Source of the DNA: Datnioides undecimradiatus
Lineage: Eukaryota > Chordata > Actinopteri > Lobotiformes > Datnioididae
Assembly: GCA_008933995.1 (NCBI GenBank)
Contig: WARS01000036.1
Coordinates: 604,001 to 668,000 of the forward strand
Length of the DNA stretch: 64,000 nt
Direction: 5' to 3'
Shown: piece by piece, positions 34,881 to 47,353 of the stretch
How positions within the stretch are numbered: position 1 is the stretch's first letter
How the letters are laid out: each line of letters opens with the position of its first letter
Position numbers and translations under genes: made by a program
Notes under the pieces: model-generated
The model's database searches: none
Told to the model about the DNA's origin: nothing
The model's input: the letters and a program-made list of their open reading frames with translations, nothing else

Positions 34881-37413
34881 ATGTTTTGTCTGTGATACTG
34901 CATGACTACACGGTATTCTTGCGCCGAGCGTATGCGAGCTTTAGCGTGAGCATCCTTGCACGGGGTAAATAGAGTTTACAAGCATGTGTGTGCCTCGTGC
35001 ACAGACACACTCGTAAGTGTAGAGCGCTCAAGTCAAGTCTCGGGGTTTTGTTTGTGCTGGGTTGCGATGTCCCGTTCAGTCTTGCCTTTGAAGCCCCTGG
35101 TGTGGTGCTTTTAGAGGGGAGTGCATTGATGTGGACAGGGGACAAATGTGGCTCGCTGTTTTCCATACGCACTGATGAGACAGACAGAAAGAGACCTCCC
35201 CTGATACTTGGCAAAAACAGGGAGGCTAAAAGTGCTACTAATGGCATTCATCTGCAAACTGCAGCAAACACTGGACGTACACTTTAGCTGACTGTATTAT
35301 GCCACCAGCGTAAGATAATGTGCAACTGTGTGTTGCTTATTTATCTAACTCCCATTAACAGACTGTCAGCTGCAGCTCTGAATCATACAACTGAAAGGAA
35401 AATAAAGACCTACAACACGACCAACTGACAGGAATGTGTTAGTGAATGGTTATACTCAGAATTTGATATTCTTTATTTTAGTAATCTAGTCATTCAGTGG
35501 TCTTTTTGTGGTTATTACGTGCTCTTTAGTTTCTTTAGTAGGTCCTCAATTTCAATGATTTCATATGTTTTCAGGTGATTTCAACAACCAAACGTGGTTG
35601 TTAAGATGAGAATCATCTTGATGAACGAACTGTTTAGCCAGATTTTCTAAACCACCTTGTTTCTGGTTAAAACAAGTAATAATCTCCTGTTGCAAAGAAG
35701 AGCTATGCACAGCTACAGAGGGTCAAAGATGCATTTAGCGAGCCTGAGGGTATGGCTTTTATTTGACTCTCTGTCTCTTGCACCATCCGAATTTATTGAT
35801 GTTGCGACATTACAATGTCTCAGTCACATAGTCGGTGCGTACAATCAGTTACCCAGCCTGTGTATGTATGCCTGTGCAGACACTCATCGGTAATAAACTG
35901 GAACTGGAATTATGCTTTAATGTCCCCATTCACCTTCAGATTCTGACTAAGTGTAGGCCTTTATGCTGTTGGATAGCAGGATGGGTTTCATTAATACATG
36001 TTTTTTAGGTAGTGCAAAACAAGACACTACTGCTCTTGTGGACAATAAACCCAGCGCATGTGTTCAGGGTTTCTCCTGATGACAGATCAATGCAGGAAAT
36101 GATGAAAAGTGAAAGAGAAAACCTTTGACCAAAGAAGCAAAGACGGTCAGAGCCAAGGTGCAGAAAGGGAGTCAAATAATAACTCCATTGTGTCGGTGCA
36201 AGATTATGACTGACAGCTGATCAGTTGATCTTCAGTCTTTAGTCCTTGTTATGATATGATATTCTTTTCCCATGTAAGGTGGAGCGTTTTAAATGGTGTG
36301 GCACTTAAATAACAAACTCATTAACTGTTTCATTAAATTGGTGGTGATGGTGAAAGGTCACACAAACACCCTGGACACCTGGTTTGCTGCGGTGATGCTC
36401 TCCAGCTGCAGGATGGTTATAGAAAATATAATAAAGAGCAAATTGTGCTGAAAAACAGTGACATTTCATGATTCTACGTTGCATTAGCTGACAGTACTTC
36501 CAAATAGATTTGTGTCTACTTCACCTCCAGCATGAGAAGAGTAACTCCCAGAGTAACTGATCTGATTTCTGTTGACCTCCCTCTCAGCTTCACCTCGCCT
36601 GAAGTACAAGCTTCCTGCAGGGTCTTTCAGTGCACTGTGACATCACAGTTGGGTGTGGTTAGAGGTGCAAACCGGGAACTCAAAACAAAGGAGCGATCAA
36701 AACACTGATTTTCAGCCATGCACTGAGTTCTTGTGTCTTATTCTTATGATCATTAAATATGAAGTCAGTTTTATTTCTGAAACTGAACTGAACTTTTTGA
36801 ATTATTTGAAATCCTGATTTACTGTTGTTTGAAGCTAAAATACATAACCGACTAAATGGTATGAAGGGTTTGAAATGGGAGCACTGCTCAGCAGGCACGC
36901 TGCTCTGCTGGATGTGAGTTGGGAAAACAGAGAGGTGGAGGTCGAGAGTACACGGTCTGCTGCAGGTGGGCTGAAAGACTGATAAGCGCTATTGGCCTTG
37001 AGGTAGTAAAGGGATTACCTGCGCCAACGTGTTACAAGATGGTGAGAGCACACACATAAACAGGCGCACACACACACACACATTAGAACCACGGCTGCAT
37101 GCACATGGGCCTGCAAACTTAATTCAAACGAGACCTGTTGGGGTGACACACACACGAACGCTTGAGCAAGATCCCGAACAGATGGGGATCTCCCACTGTA
37201 TTCAGTCTATTGCAATAGCCATGTTGCTCTCTGTCGCTCTGTTGTTACCAGTTCATATCCATGTGAGGCAACTTCCCCAGATGGAATTTTCTGCATACTT
37301 GAGAAAAGACAGCAGTAAATGACACTGTCCTGTTGCAGATGACTACCATGTGTGCAACAATAAATTATAGAGTTTTTCTTTTCCTCTGCTTCATAAACAT
37401 TCTCACACATACT

Positions 37414-37415
<2 letters not shown>

Positions 37416-37448
<33 letters not shown>
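37416..37448 (+). repeat. (CA)n microsatellite
   Basis: About 16 CA dinucleotides in satb2 intron 2. Confidence 0.95.
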
Positions 37449-37455
<7 letters not shown>

Positions 37456-38082
37456 AATGTATTTTTGTCTTGTGGAGACATTCCTGTCCAGCTCTTTGTT
37501 GTGTCTTTAATGAGTTTTACAGGCTCTGTCTGTGTCTTAGTTGTGTTTTTGAAACATTCTTGCGCTTATTGCCACTGTGACAGTGCAGCGTCTGCTCTGT
37601 ATAGACAATCGCACATCCAGTTTTCTTCTCAGGCTGCTGATTAGAGGGAGATCATTCTCTTCTTGAACCCCAAAGCTACATGCTATTTAATTCTGAGTCA
37701 GTAGTACCATGGTTTACAAAGTGAGAGACACTTGGTGGTTGGAAAATCCTGACTATTATTAATGGCTTTGATTAAACCTTTGATTAAACACAAGCAGAAA
37801 GAGACAGCTTGGTCTCAGATACTTAACTATTCAAATTATAGTATAGTAACAAGTTTTGGGGAATACTGTTATTCTGTATTCTCTGCCAAGCCTAGAAGTG
37901 TTGGTAATCTTTACAACATTGTGTTTTTGCTCCTGGTCACAGGGTTTTTGCTCAGCCCCTACTTCACATCCACTGCTGCGAAGTCCATTGGCATGGTAAG
38001 GAAAAAGACCTGCCGGACTGAGGCTGCATTCATGCTGCAGGTTTATGCAAAATTCACATTTCACAAAGAGGATGCAGAGCAA

Positions 38083-38615
38083 TTTATAGGAAAAGTTTGA
38101 CATTTTGGGAAAATTGCTGCTTCTTTTGTGCAGATATTCAATAAGAATATCATTACCATTCTTGTTAGCAGAATAGCCTGTGCCAGCAGCCAGCTAGCTT
38201 AGCATAGCTTAGCATAAACACTGGAGACAAGGAAACTGCTAGCCCAACTCTTGTACATGTAACACAATGTGCCTGCCAGCTGCTGTAAAGCTCACAAATT
38301 AACATGTTATATCTGTGTTTAATAGGAGCAGGGAGCAGGAACGCCCTGAAGCCTCTCCTGGTTGCTTTGCAACTGCTCCTTGCTGAGAAACAGTCAGTCA
38401 CAAAACTTTGTCTAAAACCACAGCTTCTTATTTTTACATTCAAATATCACAACACGAGATATTACATGTAAATATGAACCTTTACAGGTGTTGGTAATCC
38501 TAAGAATAAGATGTGATTTTGTTGTCCTTGGACAGAGCCAGGCTAGCTGCTTCCACCCCGTTTCCAGTCCTTGAGCTAAGCTAAGTGAGCTAACATTCAC
38601 ATATAGTTTCATATC
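38083..38615. mobile_element. Palindromic non-autonomous repeat, copy E (both halves)
   Basis: The left half begins AAAAGTTTGACATTTTGGGA and contains CAGCCAGCTAGCTTAGCATA, GCTTAGCATAAACACTGG and AAACTGCTAGCC. The right half is its mirror: GCCAGGCTAGCTGC, GTTTCCAGTCCTTGAGCTAA, GCTAAGTGAGCTAAC, then a TAGTTTCATA end. The structure is a long imperfect fold-back with a middle of about 200 bp and no coding capacity, i.e. MITE-like. The words match a very abundant teleost repeat known to me by sight, but its formal family name was not checked. Confidence 0.75.
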
Positions 38616-38719
38616 TAGTGTATAATTTCATATTTGGTGTACAAATAAAGATATTTATAGTGACCTTCTCATCAAACACAAGCGATTTCCCAAAACGTCT
38701 ATTAATAACTCATTTAAAG

Positions 38720-39051
38720 ATGCAGGGACAGATTTATGAACATGAGAAAGGTTTGGATGCTGAGCCAAGCCGTTGTCGCAACAACACGCTACTTTATACA
38801 GCGCTGCTGAAGAATTTCTGTGTTTCTAACCGTGGACACTTCAAAAGCCTGTCAGACAAACTGGCCAACGACTAACTTCCTATCCCATCTACAGAGATCA
38901 AAACAATAAGGAAGAAAACAATTGATTCTTGCATCGCATCTCTGCGAGATCACCCACCAACACTGAACAAGAATGCCATGTATGGCAAGACACAAGTCAA
39001 TCTGCTTAAAGTGGAAAACTTGAACAATGCAGTGAAAGTGAAGACCTTAAG
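38720..39051 (+). pseudogene. Coding-like relic with one internal stop
   Basis: On the plus strand the frame from 38720 runs 51 codons to TAA at 38873-38875, then continues in the same frame for another 58 codons without a stop to a donor-like AAG|GTGAGG at 39052. The first part includes MQGQIYEHEKGLDAEPSRCR and the second KNAMYGKTQVNLLKVENL. Amino-acid composition is balanced and lysine-rich, unlike the low-complexity frames elsewhere. I do not recognise the family. It could be a processed pseudogene, a transposase fragment or chance. It lies antisense in satb2 intron 2, just after a transposon relic. Confidence 0.3.
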
Positions 39052-39209
39052 GTGAGGTTTGTTTTGTGCTTTGTGCAAAGATAGAATGTTTTAGCAGTCG
39101 CTTATAGAATAGATGCTGGTAAACTTTAGGAAACTGAAGGAATCACAGGAGGAATGATGAGATATGACAGAGCTGTTGTTATTGTGTTTGCGGTGTCTCT
39201 CTCACTGAC

Positions 39210-39395
39210 CGTGGGCTTGTGCGGCTGAGCTGTGCGAGTAGCCGAGGGCCAGCAGAGCCGTCTCCACCAGCTGAGAAAAGAGAATATCCTTTCTGACCAG
39301 GACAAACTCTGCATGCTCCTCTCTTCCTTCACATCCGTCTGTCTGAATCCCTCCATCTGACTGCTCCACCACACAGAAGACTGGAATCATCAGAC
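39210..39395 (-). CDS. satb2: satb2 coding exon 2: first part of ULD
   Basis: 186 nt, entering and leaving in phase 1, with acceptor CCGACAG and donor CACG|GTCAGT. It encodes [20 protein letters not shown] then [20 protein letters not shown] and [19 protein letters not shown] (residues 58-119). Only the loop after VEQ differs clearly from human. The donor was placed at 39209 because the next exon begins with GC, completing the glycine codon. A GTGAGA four bases further on would break the frame. Confidence 0.96.
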
Positions 39396-42019
39396 CTGTC
39401 GGGGAGGATGGGAAGGAAAAGGAGAAAACAACAAGAAGATTCTTTTAATGTCTGGCTTTTATTGTCTGTGATCACAACACAGTTTATCCCTCATAGACAG
39501 CAAACATGTGGGTTGCATTTATTGTGGGTCAAGCTTGTAATCACTTCATCCTTTTGTTTTACACTGTTGAATATTGCAACACCTGAAATCCTCAATAAGC
39601 TGCAAACATGCAAGGGTATATAACAACTGGTATCCATTCCTAAATCAACTGTAACAGAGCTGCACTGTCCGCTGGGCGTTCTCAGGCATTTAATCTAACG
39701 GCCTATTAGATAGGCAGCCATAAGAATGATATGCAAAGACTATACAAATATACAGAAGACCTACACTAACAATACCAGTGTCATTAGAGTATTAAAAGAT
39801 AAAAAAAAAAAAAGTTAGTAATTGAAAGTAAATGTTGTGTTAAATACCATTTATAATGGCGTTAATAACGATTAATACAAATGTATTAATGACAACAAAT
39901 AACTTCACATTTCCATGAAACCGTGACTTTTCCTCAGGGATGCAAATTAAGGCCAGGTGAAGGCCAAACCAGAGAAGTTTGGATGAAACAGACTGGAGCT
40001 CACGCAGCACACAGCGGCCAGCGCCAAACCCTCGACCACTTCACAGCAGCACATGTGGAAGATTCAATTTTGAACTATATATTAATTATTAACAGCAACA
40101 AATTCGAGTAAATCCAGAGAACGTCTCTGGATGTATGGCTCATGAGTCATCGCTGCTCTTTCAGCAGGCCACTTTGCATGCAGGACAGTTTCAATAGTCT
40201 TTAGTCTCTAAAACCTGAAGGACAAAAATAGGTTATAGTCAGTCCCACCAGAACAACTCAAGTCCTCTCATCAGGACCTTTCGTTAGGTTTAGCAATTAG
40301 ATCTCTAATTGAATGTAGGAGACAGTGTGTGAGGAGAGTCACACTTTCTTGTTCTCCCCATGAGGTTTTGGGATGCTCTGACGCAATTGCTGCACACCAC
40401 CTTCCTGATGGATAACAGTCACTGTTTGAAGGCCACAAATGTTCCTTGTCAGGAAAACGTGATAATGTGGCAGTAAAGAGGAATAAATGACAGCTGACCT
40501 CCTTTTTTGTTTGGGGGGGGGGGTGGTCCTGTTTCACCACCAAGCTATTATCTATCCGTGGAATGTACACGCAGATGTATCACGTTGTCGCTAGCGATCT
40601 AATAAATCTTGATGCCATTAAAAACTGATTGATGGGTGGATGTCTTGATATAATTGGTTAGTTCAAGGTTGCCAAAGCATTCTGTTTTACAGGGGGAAAT
40701 GACTGGAATCTGATAGAAGCAAATGAAAAAATGTAAAATTTGCATTTTACTGTAGAAATTGTTGACTCGACCCATAATACGATTGGGTATGTTGTTTAAA
40801 ATGGCCACGAAGGTACTTTTTTAGCTTAGCTCAACTTAAGCCGAGGTCAAGTAATCCTCATTGTCACCAACGTGATTAACTGCAGCCGGCGCTGGATGTA
40901 TAAATCTGGATTTACAGCAGTTAACATAAACATAAATGCAGAAACATCTGCAGTGTGTAGCCATGTTATATTAATGTAAGTTTAGGGTGAGTCTAATATG
41001 TTTACTATGCTATTGTTTTGGATCAGTACATGCGCTGTAATGCCCTCTAAGGTGCTAATCACGCAGGGAAGGCCCCTCTTCTTTACCTCTAGCTCGTTTA
41101 TTACACTCTGGACTTGCATTATTTCTTATTAAATCATAAATGGGCATACCCGTCATCCTTACATTATTAACATGGCAGCTCAATATTAAATCAAGACAAG
41201 CACTTGTTCCTCTCCAGTATTTTCATTATCCTGTTACATAGTATCCAATATCTACACATTCTCCCTGGGTTCCACGTCCCTTTGGCTCCCTGCACTGATA
41301 TCAATCCTCCCTCTCCAATATCAGCTTTTTCCTAAAAGCCTTTTGGTTTTGGGCCACCTGTCAACTGGCGATTAATTAAAGCTCTCTGAAGAAATGATGG
41401 AGTGAGAGCATTAGGCAGCGTCCCAGCACTAATAATACACTGCATGGCAATGTGTTTTACCGCATGGATACCACACAATATCGAACGCGCGCACACACGT
41501 TTGCCTTCGTTGCCCTGGACGCCCGCGCACACACACACACGCGCTCCTTCATACAAACACATGAGGTGGATGCAGCATTAGCCCCCCTCCTCCACCCACC
41601 CAGATCCATCCCACCCGTTGTTTTAATCAGTCAATTCCTATATTTCTATTTCCTCCTCATTAATCACTCTGCTCCCAGTCCTCCGGGCTCTCATGGAGTG
41701 AATTACACACTGGAGCACCGTGCCAATTCAAGTAAGTGAATTTCCCCCAACAGGGAAATATAACTGTCAACACAGAGCGGCTCCCTCCGACCAACACTTC
41801 TCTCTCTCTCCTCCGTCTCTCTCTCTCTCTCTCTCTCTGGCTCTATCGCGCTCTATCCTCTGTCTCCACCTCAGTCTGTCTTCTCTTATATCCAGTGTCC
41901 TGTGATTTGCCCACTGACTGTATGATCTGGTTTGGATGATGTGATGTTGCCTCAAACCTCTAATCCCTCTAATATGTATGGGGATGAGTGAACGGGGACA
42001 TTAAAATAAGATATGTGTG

Positions 42020-42050
<31 letters not shown>

Positions 42051-43724
42051 GTGTGGTGTGTAAGTGGGTGTGTGTTTTGGCAGCATTTCTTGGGTGTGAG
42101 TGTCACAGCGTAGAAGTTTGCGAATGTGGACATATGGTGTGTGAGAGCATGTAAATCTGTGTGTGTCTGTGTTTGCATGCTGCTTCTGCTGCCGTGTGTG
42201 TGCATGTGCGTGTGTGTGTGGCCCCCTCCTCATGGCAGCAGTGTGGTTTGGAGGAGACACGTTGAGTTTCCTGTCTTCAAAGACAACCCGTCATTATTAC
42301 AGGCCAGCCATCCGTTCAGCACAGGAAACCCCTTCCTCCTTCCTCTCAGTGTCCCTCCCTCAATCCCTCGTCACTTTTCTCACACAGAAATGTTTACTTC
42401 TCCTTCTTCCTCTCCCTTTTTTTACATTTAAACGCTCATTCATTCTCTCACTTTAACACATCGCCTCTTCTTCTCTTCTTACTGTGGTAAAATCTGAGCT
42501 TCTTGTTGATTTGTTAAACTCTTTCACTCTTCCAAAACCACAGACGGGTCCGTTTTTACAAACGTATCCCGCGCTGCCAGGCACTGCTACGCTTTTTCTT
42601 ACTCCAGCAAAGATCCTGCTGTTTCCCTGAAATATTTCGGGATGGACTTCGGGGGAAATTTGTACAAAATGGTATAGATAATAATATATAGAATATTTCC
42701 GTTTGATGTAATGGCGAATCTTAAAATCACGGCATCCTTCAAGCAAATGTTCCGGAGGAAGTAACGAGAACAGTGAGACAAACATTTTATCGGTGGGGAA
42801 ATTATTCTTTTTTTCCAATATTAAGGCAGGTTTAATAACTGTCAGGTTAAATCCAGAGGTCGACCTGCGGAAACATAGCAACACAGACTCCCAGACAGAG
42901 GGATAAGCGCATACACAAATGCAAACACACACACATAAACAAGAAGCAACTTTCACAATGAGTGCAGGGATCGATAACCCAGAGTGAGTTGTATAAATCT
43001 TGTTTATATGGAGCAATCTCCTTTATTTGGAAAGCCTGTATTATACAGTTCCCCCCAGACTTATAGATTAACAGTGCAGAAACAGCTTGGGTTCTCCCAG
43101 CAGCGCTGTCACACAACAACACAGCAAGCACTACTCCAGGACCTGCTCACGGCGGAGCCAGGAGCTGTCTTTGGGTTTGGTGCAGCTGTTTTGCCATGTT
43201 GTCATGCACCTTTCTCTGAGCAAAGCGCAGCATTCCCAGGTCCCAGTGAGGCGTGCGCTTTGGAAAAGAATTGTTCTTCCTTTTAATTGTTTTAGGCAAT
43301 CAGTCGCATTTTAGGAGCGAGTGTCAGTTTTCTTAAATTTAATTTCATCCAAATTTAGTTCCTATTTTCACCACATTTACAGAAAATTGGCAAAGAGATG
43401 GGCATTTCTGTCCACTGCATTATGACAACATTCAAAATTGGTTATATGAATATTAAAACTTGGTTGATCATACACTGCTGGTGGTGCTTATCCAGTCAGG
43501 TGCCATTAAATCATTGCAGAAGAAGAAGGTGCATCAAGGAAACTCACAGAGTTTCATTGGGAGGAGGAACAGTGTCATCACCTCACAAGGATCTAACTCA
43601 CAGGTCTCTGCTTTACATCTCTTCAGTGGGCGTTATATATAAAATGTTTAGGTTAAATTAAATTTGATCACTTTTAAATCAAACACGTGGTCTTTTTATC
43701 ATAGCTGACCAAAGCTTTCCTCAC
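39396..43724 (-). other. satb2: satb2 intron 1 within coding region (4.3 kb)
   Basis: Donor GTGAGG, acceptor CCGACAG. It contains a (GT)n near 42022-42050, a pyrimidine tract at 41800-41840 and otherwise unique AT-rich DNA. The block 41090-41460 looks unique and possibly conserved. The 187-codon minus-strand open frame around 42453-43016 shows no domain and is not called. Confidence 0.85.
42022..42060 (+). repeat. (GT)n microsatellite
   Basis: GT run ending in two GGTGTG units, in the first coding-region intron of satb2. Confidence 0.95.
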
Positions 43725-43896
43725 CTCCTAGGGGTCTTGGTGGGGCTCCGTTGTGGCGTATACGCGGCCCAGTGGGGCTCCCGTTGAGCTCCACTCGGCT
43801 CTTCTTCCCCGGAGGCGGAAGGCCACTGAGGTCCGGGCTGCCTCCCCTCCGCTCCGGGCTGTCCTGGGTGATGGGGCTCTCCCCTCCTCGCTCCAT
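43725..43896 (-). CDS. satb2: satb2 coding exon 1: start codon and N-terminus
   Basis: The ATG at 43894-43896 begins MERGGESPITQDSPERRGGS, which aligns from residue 1 with human [20 protein letters not shown], so the start is well supported. It continues PDLSGLPPPGKKSRVELNGS and PTGPRIRHNGAPPRPLG. The donor is G|GTGAGG, leaving in phase 1. The segment is GC-rich and disordered in character. The sequence around the ATG is GAGGATGG. The same exon extends 44 nt upstream as 5'UTR to an acceptor at 43941. Confidence 0.95.
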
Positions 43897-43940
43897 CCTC
43901 CTCCACACCCCCAGAGGAGCTCCAGCCAGAGAGAATGAGT
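43897..43940 (-). other. satb2: satb2 5'UTR portion of the start-codon exon
   Basis: A pyrimidine tract and TTTTCAG at 43941-43947 give a good acceptor 44 nt before the ATG, so at least one non-coding exon must lie upstream. There is no upstream ATG in these 44 nt. Confidence 0.8.
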
Positions 43941-45769
43941 CTGAAAAGTTTGAAGAAATAAAGTGATGAAGCAATACAAGTTGTCACTACGTGTGAGGAC
44001 TTTGGCCTTTTTGTATCTGGAGCAGAAATTGTTCATATGTATGGCATAATTAGGATTTAGTATTAAGACTGGTTCTATTCACAGCTTTTATTGTCAACAG
44101 ACGAAATGAAAAGACCAAAACTAATAATTAATAAACATCTAACTACAACTAACATGGGTAACAAAAACCTTGGTGTGCATTAAAAACACATCAGTGAGTC
44201 ATGTGACGTGTTCCTCCATCACTAAGAACACTCACACTCATGTCTGACTCAGTCTCACCTTCTGATGCCCTAAAGACTGACTAGAGCATCAAATATGTAT
44301 TCACATGCAGCTGAAAACAGTCACACAATTATAATTAAAATACAGTGTGGCCTACACGTCTGAAACACAACAAATCAAATCAAATGAAACCATATATTTC
44401 TCCAGTTCAGACTGCCAGCAGACATGAAGGAGAAGTCAGAAAGTCCTGAGTGGGAGTAAAACACTCCTGGAATTTGTCGACAATAAGAACAACATAGAAT
44501 GAAACCAGCCTTATTGTCTTCTCAGAGTAAAGGATGGTAAGTGTGTTTCATTTAATTAAAGAACTGACAGACAGACGATAGAGGAAGACCGTCCTTTATC
44601 AGTGTTTGCTGACTCTAAACTAGGCAGTGACAGTGTAGGATCACTTGTGTTTAATATGTATGAGTACATATACATCATAACACGCATGGCCACAGCCCCC
44701 AGCGTGTACACACACATTCATGAGAATGTGATCCTCCTGGGTCAGTGTCCCCTGATAAGGGAGCGTCAGCCAAACGTCTAATACAGGGTAATGGCATTAG
44801 AGATGCTGCCAGGCCAGACAGGACCCAAGCGCCAGTGTTTGAAAGAGCAGCCAGCTCGCTCAGGCCAAATGGACTGCTTTTATTTACATATGAGCCCCTG
44901 GACAATATCGGCCAGCATGTGTGACCCTCAGTGAAGAGAAAGAGATTAGAAACTGTCCGTGGAAAAATGGTAAAGAGGAAGGAGAGAGCGAGGGCTTCAT
45001 GCTGGAGGATGGAAATCAAGTTAGTGACCAGAGCTGAGTGGAAAAACACAGAGGGTCTCTTTACCGAGTGACACTGGCCAGCAATTCAGCAGAACAAATG
45101 GGGGAGAATCCATGGTTATTGTTTGAGTGTGGCATATTCCACAGCTTGATTAGAAACTGCACACACACTCACACACACACACTCTCTCACACACACAGTC
45201 ACACACACTTTTTAATATTTCTGCAGCTTTTACTGCCCCAGCTGTTGTAACTCTGAACAAAAGACACTGTTTTGTGTGGTGGTGTCTCTCCCTCTCCCCA
45301 CCCCACCCTCCCCCTCGCCTCTTCTCTACCTTCTACACCGAGCCTCACTCTTACACAACAGCACAGCTGAAAAACACCATCCACCACAAAAAGAAAGAAA
45401 AAAAAATAAAACCCCCCTCTCAATCTGAAAAGTATTAAGAGGCTCGGGCAAAATTTCAAAATGAATAATAAATTAAAAACATTAGCTTTGGCATGATTAA
45501 AAAGTGTGGGAGACAAAGAGGCCAAAAAATGTAAGTGGCAGAGTTTAATAAAAGCGGCTTAAAAAAAAGAAAACAAGTTCAAAGAGTTACAGAGTGGAAA
45601 GCAATGGCTCTAACTGTGAGTAGAGTGGTAGCTATAATTCACAATGTGAGGCTTGCTGAGAAAAAGGGAGGCTTTGCAAATAAATCTAACCGCTAACAAT
45701 GTTGTAGCTACAATAAAGAACAGTGAATATAATAGAACAGTGAAAGAAAGTCGCTGGCTGCTGTCAAGC

Positions 45770-46110
45770 TGCGATTTACAGCCGGCGCTGCTCCTCAGCC
45801 GCGATGATAAGCGTCACCGTACCTGCCCCGGGACGGTGCGACTGCGGCAGGAGCGGGCCGGAGGTTTTTTGAGGCCCGGGCAGAAATCATTTATTTTCAC
45901 ATGTTTCACCTCTCCTTTAAAAAAAATACCCCCCCCCCCCCCTCCGTGAAGTCTGCCTTTATCAGCGACACGTCCTGACCTGCCGTAGCTCCCACACTGC
46001 TGACGATCCCTATCAAGACCCGGCCCCGCGCCGACATCTCACCATCTAACCCGGAGCGCGCACACACACGCATGCACGCGCACACTATAGCAGTTTCCCA
46101 GCTCCATCTG
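45770..46110 (-). promoter_or_regulatory. satb2: CpG-rich stretch with candidate alternative first exon
   Basis: CG dinucleotides are clearly enriched compared with the AT-rich flanks, with GCCGGCG, GCGGGCCGG and GGCCCCGCGCCG words. On the minus strand the sequence CCGGGGCAG|GTACGG forms a good donor with its exon end at 45833. A transcript starting here would splice to the acceptor at 43941, about 1.9 kb away. It is a candidate second promoter and has no transcript support here. Confidence 0.4.
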
Positions 46111-47227
46111 ATCTCCGGGCGCATCCTGCATCAATTACATTTCATTTGGTATTTGACCCAAGAGATAAAGAATTTTATCGGACTATGCTTTTTTTTTTTT
46201 TTTTTGTCCACCCTCGCTCACCTGATGCCATCCCAGAGATAAGATGTCCCACCTCAACAGGTATTACCAGGTCCAATGATTACCAGGTCACGTACAGTCA
46301 GATGAAGCGCATTATAAGATGTATGAATGGGTTTATTAATGTATTGACTATTAAAGCAGAGTGGGGCCTGCTAAATATGCAGATAATGATTGACAGTCAT
46401 ATTATAACAATATCAAGTATTTCTCCATGTGAGAGCATGTGATCTACAAACACTGAACGCTGCTAAAAGACTAAATATGTCCTAATATTAGTTTACGCCT
46501 ATTATTGTCTTATTGATAAAAGCACCAAAACACCACAGAAGTGATCTCAGGGCAGTTTTCATATAGAGCATGTTCAGACATTCCAGTGTTACAGCTGTTT
46601 TGGGGTCAGCAGGGGAGGGTTTGTTATCTTTTCCTCGGACTGAATTTGGACTTTTTCAGTCTTCCTTTGCAAAACAGTCACATGATGAGTTCACATCAAA
46701 AACTGGCATCTCATTTCAGCCGTAAAGCACTGTGTAATGCAGAGTTATTAATACTACATTGAGTACAAGTATGCAACTGTGTCCAATAGCTGAGAGAGCC
46801 ATTAAATATAGGTCAGTATTTCACTGGATCACTGCATTAATTAATTGATGAATCACTGACAAACTGTTTGCTCGCTGTCTTACGTCCCTTCTACCTTCTC
46901 CTTCATGTTTTCATTGAAACCATAAAACAGTGCTGAAAGGCATGTAAATAATGACCCGCCTGTGGAGGTGCGTGTCACAGCCACAGCCACAGACTGATAA
47001 ATGTTAATCTATTTATGCAATTATTACGGGTGTGTTGTGCAATAACCTTTTGTTCTAGAGGCCGTCTGTAAACAAAATGGGCACAGCTTGAGAACCGTAT
47101 GACCGTGTGCAGTACGTCACACGTTCACGACTCTGACGGCCGCTGACACATGGATCGAGCAACGGTGATATCAGCCCTCAAACGCTGTGATCGTTATATC
47201 TATATCCTAAATCCATCTGCATTGCAT

Positions 47228-47353
47228 TGTTTGATAAGGTGTGCGATATTAACTATCACACGCCTTATCAAACAGTTAATACAGAGGCGATAAGAGGGGC
47301 TGTTACATGTCTGCTATGGAAACAGGGACCAAATGTAATGTCTTTTTGATAAG
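47228..47353. promoter_or_regulatory. Palindromic GATA-site cluster
   Basis: TGTTTGATAAGGTGTG at 47228-47243 is mirrored by CACACGCCTTATCAAACA at 47257-47274, with one extra CG in the second arm. GATAAG occurs at 47233, inverted at 47264-47269, then at 47289 and 47348. Four GATA-factor words in 121 bp, two of them joined to GTGTG half-words, suggest a regulatory element or a fold-back repeat relic. Function is inferred only. Confidence 0.4.

Larger units (their letters stand above)
30218..39209 (-). other. satb2: satb2 intron 2 (9.0 kb)
   Basis: Donor GTCAGT, acceptor CTGTGCAG. Contents: (ATT)n at 30236-30264, CA-rich stretches around 33065-33430, (GT)n at 34833-34880, (CA)n at 37416-37448, the best palindromic repeat copy at 38083-38615, and a coding-like relic on the opposite strand at 38720-39051. 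Blocks near 32130-32220 and 34550-34650 look like unique, possibly conserved sequence. The longest plus-strand open frames here begin in the ATT repeat or in CA-rich DNA and have no family resemblance. Confidence 0.8.

Noticed and set aside
39200-39210. Alternative donor GTGAGA after the ULD exon
   Set aside because: Using it would add four bases and shift the frame into coding exon 3. The GTCAGT donor keeps the glycine codon and matches the human protein.
42453-43016. 187-codon minus-strand open frame
   Set aside because: No family resemblance, low conservation signal, partly from CA-rich DNA coding for Cys/Val runs, and not connected to satb2 by splice sites.
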